NCBI GenBank assembly: GCA_016617785.1
Contig: JADILM010000008.1
Span: forward strand, 1-64,000
DNA: 64,000 bases
Reading direction: 5' to 3'
Origin: Sporobolomyces roseus
Lineage: Eukaryota; Basidiomycota; Microbotryomycetes; Sporidiobolales; Sporidiobolaceae
Positions within the stretch are counted from its first letter, which is position 1, and the number at the start of each line of letters is the position of its first letter. Shown here piece by piece: positions 56,401-64,000 of this stretch. The notes beneath the pieces were generated by a model. That model was not told the DNA's origin, searched no databases, and saw only the letters and a program-made list of their open reading frames with translations. A program made the position numbers and the translations under genes.

Positions 56401-58258
56401 TGTGTGAAGATGGGTTCAGGAAGAGCTGTAGGAGCTGGTTCAGAAGTCGTGAGAGCTGCGAGAGTATTCGAGGGGATCTCGGCGGAGGTGGAGACAGGTG
56501 ATTCTTTGTTGCTCACTTCGACGGTTGCGGTGGAAAGTTGAGGAGAAGCAGATTTGGCGGGAGAAGAAAGGGAAGATTCCTGGGATGTGAGAGGTGAAGA
56601 GACTGATGGCTGAGGAGGAGAGTGAGGAACGACTAAAGGTGGTGCGATCGGTCGGGACGCGGGAGACGAGTGATTGGGCGAGTCCTCCTCCATTCCTTGA
56701 TCTTGCTCTTGCTCTTGACCATCCTCGACAGCTCCATCTTCTTGTTCACCCACTTCGGAAGGAGGGTAGAGCTCAGGACTATCATCCCGTTCACCGTTCT
56801 GCATTCTCTCCATCGCTTCTCTCTCGATCTCCATTTCGATTTCCGCCATAATATCGGTCACGACTGCTTCTTCCGGGATATCGACTTCTTGTGCGGTAGG
56901 CTGAGCTTGAGTAGGGGGAGAGTTCGGTGAAGGAGGATAGAGGAGGGGACTCGCTTCGGGATCGAGAGAAGGAGAAGGAACAGCTTCGAGACTGGCGTTG
57001 TTGTTTGCGGAAGCAGGTAAAGGGATAGAAGGAGGTGAAGGGAGACGCTGAGTGTGCTGAGTTGTCGATTCTCGTGTAATCGGACGAGGTGAAGGAGAAC
57101 GAGGCCAGGTGATGTGAGTCGAAGGAGCGGAAGTTGGTTCAGCTGAAGCGCTGTGAGGAGGATAGCTCGATGTACTAGCGATCTGTGAGACTGGATCAGG
57201 ATTCTGTAGTGTAGAGAAAGCGTTCGACGAAGGAGGCGGAGGAGGTGGTCGCGGTGAAATTGAATCAGAAGGGATTCGTTGATGAAGGCTCGGTGTTCGA
57301 CTTGGAGGCGCTGAGTAGTTGTCAGGACGCGGATACGCCAATTCGGCTACAGGCGCATCTCTCGCAGTCGGCCATGAAGGCGCATCTTTTTGACGAGGTC
57401 TGTCAGCCTCGAAAGGAGGAGACAAGCGAAAGAGAAGCTTACCTCTCGGATCCGAATCTCTTCTTCTCCCTTCGCTCCTTCGTAGACCGCCTCGTCCCTT
57501 CTTGCCATGGAACGTAGCCCAAGAAGGTGGAGGAGAACGAGAATCTCTTCTTTCGGATCGACGAGCATTCGCAGGCGGTGGAGGGGAAGGCATACGAGGC
57601 TGACGAGATCGAGTCTGAGGTCGAGAGTCTGGTACTGGTCGAGAATCTGGTCGAGGATCGGTTCGCGAATCTGATCTGTAGGGGAGAGAGCGATCGACTG
57701 GAGGTGGATAATAAGCTGCAGGAGGAGGAGACGGCGCTTGTCGAATGTAAGCCGAGCGAGGAGGTGGATGGAACGCTGCTGAAGATCCTGAAGGTGATCG
57801 AGTGCGAGGTGGTGGTGGTGAATCTACAAAGGAACGAGAGGTCAAGTCGAGATCAGACGAAGCGAGAAGAAGAGAGAAAATTGCAACTTACAACGAGCAG
57901 ATCTTCTTCGTTCTGTTGTTCGATCGTAGGAATCATAAGTCACGTTCTCTCTCTTGTCGTGACCACTCCAATCAGCAGTTTGATGGACCTCATCAGGTTT
58001 GTCCCATTCTCTGTTCTGATTCGAGGTTCCAATCGACACTCTGCGTTCGCGAGGTGGTTCCCGTTCTCTGTAATCTTCTCTGTAGTAATCAGATCGAGGT
58101 GGAATTGCGCTTGAAGGTCCTGCGTAAGATGGATTGGGTTGAAACCTTGGAGGAGGAATGGGAGGTGGGAGAGGTGCAGCACGAGGCGGTGGAGATCTAG
58201 GGTAGGGTCGAGGTTGTTCCCTATATCCATAAGGGTCCCTTGATCTATTCGAACTCAT
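53444..58258 (-). CDS. Large disordered protein with C-terminal NYN (PIN-like) domain
   Basis: Two long open frames are one gene: a 68-bp intron at 55259-55326 joins them in frame (SSS|VPPSTTPNP). Exons: 57892-58258, 55327-57823, 54394-55258, 54138-54320 and 53444-54076, giving 1,514 residues. The first ~1,100 residues are disordered: an Arg/Pro-rich start (SSNRSRDPYGYREQPRP), proline-rich stretches, then long acidic and Ser/Thr-rich parts. A NYN-type nuclease domain starts near residue 1,155 with TDIFIDNSNVFYSFLNW and continues with VRMDYEVLF, RRVLVGSSP and NWGYEVSLL, then AVDELVHLKILESVLDY. A loop of more than 100 low-complexity residues separates this from the closing strands TLVIATGDANSSEY and RGWDVEIASFSTHGLS. 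The acidic residues expected of the active site (IDNSN, VDE, TGD) are present. An RNA-related role is inferred from the family. Confidence 0.75.
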
Positions 58259-58488
58259 TCAACAAGATTGTGAAGTGATTGGCAACAGATCAACCTGCAA
58301 ACGATCTTTCCTCCCTCATCCCAATCTCTTCAATTCTTCAAACGCTTCTGAAAGCAGTGTGTCCGAATTGAGGAGCTTTCAAAATACCTGCCACACTCTT
58401 CTGGCCCTTACCCTCGCCATCTTCGTCGAGGTTTCCTCCCCACCTCTCTCCTTCAACTCTCCCTTTCTCCTCTCGCTGAACAGCATCA
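58259..58488. promoter_or_regulatory. Divergent promoter, NYN gene / cyclin C
   Basis: 230 bp separate the two start codons. A pyrimidine-rich leader (CTTCAACTCTCCCTTTCTCC) precedes the cyclin gene. No other signal stands out. Confidence 0.4.
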
Positions 58489-59928
58489 ATGTCGGCAAAC
58501 TTTTACCTATCATCACATGCAAACAATCACCTTCATCCTCGCGCCGCTCTCGTAGCAGCTCGTCAAGAAGACTACAAGCATGCGACTGAACAAGAACTCG
58601 CTTTCCTCGAGATTTGGTCCGCTTCAGGTACGCTGACTTCCCTCTCCCTTTCTCCTAGACGACTACTGACCTCGAATCGTATGTGTAGCGATGCAGAAGA
58701 TGTGCAAGCGATTGAATCTTCGTCAACAAGTCTTATCGACCGCGATCGTCTACTTTCGAAGGTTCTACTTGAGGAACAGTTATTGCGAAACGGAACCTAG
58801 TCTAGTCGCAGCAAGTTGCGTATATGTCGCTTCGAAAGCCGAGGAGACTCCAGTACACGTCAAGAGTGCAGTTAGTGAAGCGAAAGCAGTTTTCAATGGT
58901 GAGCGGAAACTCTCGCTTGATTGCAGTCTCCAGCAGCTCGCACTCAATTTGAAGTTTTCCACCACAGAGATGGGAATGACCGCATTCACTTCGGACAACA
59001 ACCGATTGGCGGAAATGGAGTTCTACTTGATCGAGGAGCTCGATTTTCATTTGATCGTCTTTCATCCTTATCGAGCTCTCATGCAGCTCTGCGGGAAAGA
59101 CGGAGGGATACAGTCTGGTGGAGAGGACGGAAGGGAGAGTCGGAGGAAGATGTTGGAGATGGAGGATGCAAGCTTTCAGATGGCTTGGTAAACTGCTCCT
59201 CTCTCTCCGAGTCCTCGAGCTAAGACTGATTCATTGTACCATCTCGTAGGTTCATTATCAACGACACTTTTCGATCTTCCCTCTGTCTTGTTCATCCACC
59301 TCACTTGATCGCCCTAGCAGCAATCTACCTCTCCCTTTCGATGCATCCCCCTCGATCCCTCATCTCAGCTTTCACTTCTCTCAACCACGCCACCTCTGCC
59401 GGTTCTTCCTCATCCACGAACACAGGCGATACCGCTCCATCAGGTGTCGCCAGCCGTACCCGACGACGAGGATCACTCGAGACGGTCGCTTCAAACTCTA
59501 CGAAAGCCTCAAACTCCACCTCCCAACCCTCGTCACACCAACAACCGAACAACGGCAAACCTCACGGTCAAACCGATCCCTTAACCTTCCTCGCCTCTCT
59601 CGAAATCGATCAATCCCTCTTACTCGAAATCATCCAAGAAATAATCTCTCTCTACGAATTATGGTCTCTCCTCGAAGGTCCCTCCTCGACTACCCAAGCT
59701 CCCCTCTCACCTTCAATTCAGATCCCGAATCCTGCGAATCCGAGTGGGAGGGGTACGAAATTGGAAGGGAATAATATGGATCAGAAAATGGTTGGATTGA
59801 TCAAGAGGATGCAGGATAGTCGATTGAGGGAATTGAGGGATGAGAGAACTAGAGCTAGCCAGATTGGATTGAGTGGAGGGAACGGAGTAGGGACACCGGG
59901 AAGTGGTGCAGGAGGAAAGAGAGGTTGA
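58489..59928 (+). CDS. SSN8: Cyclin C, Mediator kinase-module cyclin (SSN8/UME3)
   Basis: Cyclin C pairs with Cdk8 in the Mediator kinase module and acts in transcription control. The ATG at 58489 starts MSANFYLSSHANN; the S-H-x(n)-W order is typical of cyclin C. Three introns are seen (about 58626-58687, 58900-58967, 59188-59249). The cyclin box reads MCKRLNLRQQVLSTAIVYFRRFYLR and LVAASCVYVASKAEE, then LAEMEFYLIEELDFHLIVFHPYR for its end. The second fold has FIINDTFRSSLCLVHPPHLIALAAIYLS. A ~100-residue Ser/Thr-rich insert (SAGSSSSTNTGD...) precedes the last helices (FLASLEIDQSLLLEI, IISLYELW), and a Gly/Ser-rich tail ends the protein. The insert makes it longer than yeast Ssn8. Confidence 0.9.
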
Positions 59929-60628
59929 ACAAGTTGGGAAAATGAGAGACAAAGTCGGTGAGCTATCTTTCTTTTCGTCTTCCTGCTTTCTCTGAGCTGA
60001 TGTCGTTCAGTTATAGCTCGATTTCGAGTCGAGAGTCGAAGTCAAGAGTCGGCGTTTCCCCCCCCCACTCGTCACGTGCCCTTCACCCTCTACCTCAAGA
60101 GAATTTCGAGGGAGCACCTTCGACCTCACCAACTCTCGGGTCTCTTTTCGAAGGTCGGTCAGGACTTCTCGACGATCGAAGGACAGGCGGTCAATGGAGT
60201 GGCATCTTGAGCATGAACGTGCGAAGGTACTCATTGCATGGCGAAAGATGCTTCGATTCTTGCGAAAGAGGCAGAAATCTCGCCGAGGGGGCAATAAGAG
60301 TCAAACTAGGTTTGCTTTTAGTAGACCCGTGATTCAAAGTGAATAGAGCACGCAATACTATGTACCTTCCTTTTGAGGGTGCGAAGGGGGAATGCAAGGC
60401 AGTGCGAAGAGAGAAAAAGGATTGCCGTCAAACAATTCCCCTCAAACCTCCCAAATTTCTTTGCAGCTGATCAGGTTGTATGCTAAACAAGAGTGATCTT
60501 CTGACTTGCAAGAGAGCGCTTCTACTTGAGAGGGGACAAAAATCGTTTCGCTTTCTCTCTTTCCTTCCTCTTCTCTCTCTCTCCCTCATCCTTCAATAAT
60601 ACTTCGAACTACTATCAAGAAATCAATC
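59929..60628. other. Intergenic, cyclin C 3' region and MTAP promoter
   Basis: No supported gene. A C run (TTTCCCCCCCCCACTC) lies near 60056-60071, and a TCTCTCTTTCCTTCCTCTTC leader lies near 60555-60575 before the ATG at 60629. Overlapping open frames on both strands have no domain. Confidence 0.4.
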
Positions 60629-61986
60629 ATGCCTTACACTAAACTCATGGACAACCCTCCTTTGATCGGTAAGTTTCTCTTCACTCTGCTCGCTCTTCCT
60701 CGAACGTTCGAAGCTGACTCAACTCGAACCATAACTAGGTGTCATCGGAGGATCTGGATTATACAAGCTTGATAACCTCACTATCGAGCGAACCATCTCT
60801 GTGGTTACTGTAGGTCACTCTAACTTCTCACGTCTCGACTTTTCGCTAAATCTTTCGTTACTAGCCTTGGGGTTCTCCTTCTTCGCCAATCACCATCGCA
60901 TCTTTACCGACAGAAGATGGTAAAGCTACCGTATCAGTAGCTTTCCTCTCCCGTCACGGACCTCACCACAACATTCCTCCTTCAAAAGTACCTGCTCGAG
61001 CAAACATTGCAGCCTTGAAATTCTTGGGAGTCAAAGCTATCGTTGCATTCAGTGCGGTTGGAAGTTTGAGGGAAGAGATCAGACCTGGAGATATCATCGT
61101 TCCTGATCAAATCATCGACAGAACCAAGGTAAACCTCTCCTTCTTTCGCTCTCTTTCGCTACTCCAATCTGATCAAAATTGTGTCTCTTCACAGGGAATT
61201 CGTCCTTCTACTTATTTCGATCAAACTTTGGTCGGTCACGCCATGTTTGGAGAACCTTTCACCAAATCCCTCTCTGCTTTCATCCTCCCCCACATCAAAT
61301 CCGCCATCAACTCGTTCCCTGGTCACATCAACCCTTCAGACGAACCTCGACTACACGAGAAGAAGACTCTCGTAGTTATGGAAGGTCCTCAGTTCTCGAC
61401 GAGGGCGGAAAGTACCATGTACAGAGCTTGGGGTGGAGATATCATCAACATGAGCGCTATTCCCGAGTCCAAACTTGCTAGGGAGGCTGAGCTCAAGTGA
61501 GTCAACACTCTGATTACTGAGTTGCGAGATCGGGAGCTGATCCTTTTCGTTTTTCATAAATTTAGCTACGCTCTCGTTTGCACTTCGTGAGTCGACGGAA
61601 CTTCTCTCGCATCTGCCCATCTTGTACTGATACGGTTGTCCCTTCCTCGCAGCACCGACTACGACGCATGGAGGGTAGACTCGGAGCCTGTCACCGTTGA
61701 GGAAGTGATGAAGACTCTCACTACCAACGCATCCCTCTCGAAACACATCACCGCCTCGATCCTCTCGCACGTCCACGAAGCCGTCTCTTCCGGACAAGTC
61801 CCCTCCGCCGATGGATCGATGAAGTTCTCATTGATGACTCCTCACCAACACGTCCCGAAAGAAGAATTGTACAAGTTCAAATTCATCTTGCCCGAATACT
61901 TCCCTTACGACGAGCCCAAGACCAAGAGGAGATCAAACTCGGACACTGAGGATCGTGATGATTACACTGGTGGAGTTGAAGCTTGA
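60629..61986 (+). CDS. MEU1: S-methyl-5'-thioadenosine phosphorylase
   Basis: It cleaves methylthioadenosine with phosphate to adenine and methylthioribose-1-phosphate in the methionine salvage pathway, clearing the by-product of polyamine synthesis. The ATG at 60629 starts [13 protein letters not shown] and the first intron follows. [12 protein letters not shown] carries the phosphate-binding loop. PWGSPSSPI and [20 protein letters not shown] follow, with RHG..H..P and RAN conserved; then [48 protein letters not shown] and [11 protein letters not shown], in which the DYD pair binds the base. Five introns are visible. The catalytic region is complete. The C-terminus has a charged extension ([14 protein letters not shown]) beyond the usual fold. 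Confidence 0.94.
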
Positions 61987-62215
61987 ACGTAGTGCGTGAA
62001 ATGGGGAGAATGGACATTTTATCATTAGTACTTGCAAATTTTTCATCGATTTCTTCTGATTTCTCTCTTTCAGCATACTTAAGAGCACTCGAGAGTAAGA
62101 GCGAGAAGTACTTCGTGAATTATTCGGGAACTAGCTAGTGCTACAAGACAAGAGAAGGGAATGAAAATGATAAAGTTATGACTGAATAGACTGAGATAAG
62201 CTCGTTGTGTTCCGT

Positions 62216-63179
62216 CTACTCTCCTCCTCCTCCATCGTCACCTCCCATATCACCTCCATCATTTCCATCATTGTATCCGCTGTGAAAAGGGAGAGTGAAT
62301 CGTCAGTCTCGCGTTGATTCGGACGATAGAAAGTGAAAACTCACTCTTGATAAGCGTCGTTTTGCGAATCTGCCATCATTCCTCCGAGTAACATACCTCC
62401 CATCAAACCTCCTCCCATCATGAGAGCCTGCATGAGGATGGAGCCAATGAGTCAGCTCAGTCGCAGGGAGAGTCATCGAGAGATCATCGACATACGGGAT
62501 TCATTCCACCTCCTCTGCCTCCTCCTCCCATCATTCCTCCGCCTCCACCCATCATCGGTCTTCCTCCATATCCTCCTCCTCCCATCATCGGTTGCTGTCC
62601 ATACATTCCCTGTTGAGGCTGACCATACATCGGTTGACCACCGTAACCCTGTTGTTGATGATACCTCTGTTGCTGACCGCCTGCACCTCCCGAATTCAAT
62701 TTATCCTTGATCTTTCCAAAAATGCCCTTCTTTCCCGAACTCTCCGGTTGTGAATGTTGATAAGCTGGCTGTTGTTGCTGCTGTTGAAATTGTTGAGGTT
62801 GCTCTTGATAAGTCGATTTCTCATTCTGATAACCATTCGAGGTTGAACCATAATTGTTCGAAGGAGGGGGAGCTCCTGGAGGTGGAGCGTATTCGCCTCT
62901 AGAAGAGGATTGAGATTGTTGATATTGAGGATCATCTAAAGGATGAGTCCAGATTGATCGAGGGGGATTCGCACTCGTGTCTACCCAAAAGGTTCTATCG
63001 TGACTGTATTACACTCTCGAGGATCAGGTCAGTTCAGCGAGTTCCCTCGTGATTGAGAAGATGGTTCGATGACGCATTTCTTCAAGAGGAGAGGGGAAGG
63101 CAGAAACTCACGCTGAATCGTATTGTTCGACCCATCCAGCAGGTAATGGTCGTGAATCTTTATGATCGTTGTATGACAT
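62216..63179 (-). CDS. WW-domain protein with Gly/Met-rich tail
   Basis: The ATG at 63179 starts MSYNDHKDSRPLPAGWVEQY. A WW domain follows directly over an intron: PLPAGWVEQYDS, then HRTFWVDTS, then PPRSIWTHPL, with both signature tryptophans and the final proline present. The middle is rich in Pro, Ser and Gln (QPQQFQQQQQQPAYQ) and contains a lysine-rich KKGIFGKIKDKL. The tail is a long Gly/Met/Tyr/Gln-rich low-complexity run (GGGGYGGRPMMGGGGG) and the last short exons give MMGGGLMGGMLLGGMMAD and GGDMGGDDGGGGE. No catalytic domain is seen. WW domains bind PPxY-type ligands; the membrane protein at 39315-40028 has such a motif, but a direct link is speculation. The tail could drive self-association. 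Confidence 0.8.
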
Positions 63180-64000
63180 TTGTGCAAAGTCGAAGAGTGG
63201 TGAGCAAGTGAAGAGAGAAAGGGAGATAGATGTTGTGGGGGGATTTGTGGCGCTGGAGGACTTGGCTTGAAAGATTACACTTCTACTGTAAGGTAGAATA
63301 GAGTTGATTAGACTTCGATTATGATTTACTGCGAAACTTCGGAAGAGATGTCGGAAGAAGAGAACGATACCTTCTTTCGCAAGTCCCTCGACGACAACGC
63401 AACGATTTCATTCTTGAGAGCCGTAAGATCATTTCCAGCGTCGATATACATGATCCCTCGACAACTCAGTCACGAGCGCTTCGTGTGGCTCGCAAGAAAC
63501 GAGTTCTCAGCTTAACTTCGACTCCTTCGAGACCTGCTTGCGTGGCCAGGATCGAGCTCTGAGGCCTTCTTTGTGGAGTCAGGGAACAATAACGTCCATT
63601 GAATGAGATCGAGAGCAGTCTCAATCATCTCTTGTGCTGTACTACCAAATGAGCGTCGAAAATACAAAGTGTAACATTGATTTGACACCTGGTGCAGCGC
63701 TACACGGAGCCGACACCAGCGTAGCGATCCTCAATATCTCAGTATCGTCGATCAGACATCGTCTCAGGCCCGAGCAACTCTCAAAGCGACGCCAGAGCTA
63801 GACGAGGAGGTAAGACTGATATCTTCGCAAGTTTTGACGGTTTCCTCCCGGTCACGAACACCTTTCCGGTTCCCTCAACCACGAGCGCCGCAGTTGTACA
63901 TTATTGAGCAGTCACTGCCAAGATCAGACGCGAACCCGCCGAGAAGCGCGAAGACTCTCTGCGAAGTTTTTGGGCTCTCTTTCGCTCCCCCATTTCAGTC
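63180..64000. other. Right edge, no gene seen
   Basis: The first part is the promoter of the WW-domain gene. The rest has only short open frames without domains or splice support. An imperfect hairpin (CCTGGTG ... CACCAG with GCGCTAC ... GTAGCG) lies near 63690-63727; it does not fold as a tRNA. Confidence 0.35.

Noticed and set aside
57420..57465. 43-bp intron in the large NYN gene (GTAAGC...CTGACAG)
   Set aside because: Its removal breaks the frame, and the unspliced frame is open and similar in composition on both sides.
63685..63730. tRNA or small structured RNA
   Set aside because: The inverted pieces do not form a cloverleaf and lack A and B box patterns.
1..64000. Bacterial features such as operons, CRISPR arrays or riboswitches
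   Set aside because: Spliced genes, eukaryotic chaperonin, TFIID, Mediator and ESCRT genes show this is a fungal nuclear region; no repeat-spacer array is present.

Overview
The window is nuclear DNA of a fungus, most likely a basidiomycete yeast. Reasons: many short introns (about 45-80 bp, GT..AG, with CTGAC/CTAAC branch-like sites), CT-rich leaders before start codons, both strands coding, and a fungal core-gene set. The lineage below Basidiomycota is a guess (Pucciniomycotina-like). Protein families were assigned from motifs I recognise; no database search was run. Exon joins were made by hand from splice sites and reading frame. Where I say the joins keep frame, I checked the exon lengths.

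Left part, 1-23.4 kb, accessory in character. The left edge holds the end of a Ty3/gypsy chromovirus (integrase tail plus chromodomain) and a probable LTR. Next comes a decayed array of about six ~295-bp units (2.5-3.96 kb). From 4.2 to 13.2 kb there is a tandem series of four related genes of an unrecognised family. Three share the same five-exon layout (23-25-residue exon 2, exactly 24-residue exon 4); the fourth is divergent. Each gene is preceded by a copy of a conserved non-coding or spliced-looking module, and one module could encode a 35-residue secreted peptide. The conserved RNA helicase gene SKI2 (13.4-18.7 kb, minus) interrupts this zone. After it lies a tandem pair of paralogs (19.4-23.4 kb) with a weak resemblance to BMT5-like (DUF2431) methyltransferases.

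Right part, 23.8-63.2 kb, mostly a compact housekeeping block. It holds a cyclophilin-40 co-chaperone (with a 5-nt microexon), a nucleolin/NSR1-like protein, a secreted GH18 chitinase divergent from a secreted repeat protein, a mitochondrial-looking two-RRM protein, an arrestin-domain protein and two small single-pass membrane proteins (one with a PPPY tail). Then come an UNC-45/She4-like myosin chaperone, TAF9, CCT2, a ubiquitin C-terminal hydrolase, a BTB protein, an orphan gene, the ESCRT protein VPS60, a 1,514-residue NYN-domain protein, cyclin C, methylthioadenosine phosphorylase and a WW-domain protein.

Shared themes: protein folding and turnover (CYP40, CCT2, UNC-45, UCH), RNA metabolism (SKI2, NSR1, RRM and NYN proteins), transcription (TAF9, cyclin C), endosomal traffic (arrestin, VPS60) and cell wall or secretion (chitinase and its divergent partner). 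The two unassigned tandem families on the left are the best candidates for something undescribed. I found no rRNA, tRNA or CRISPR feature I could support.
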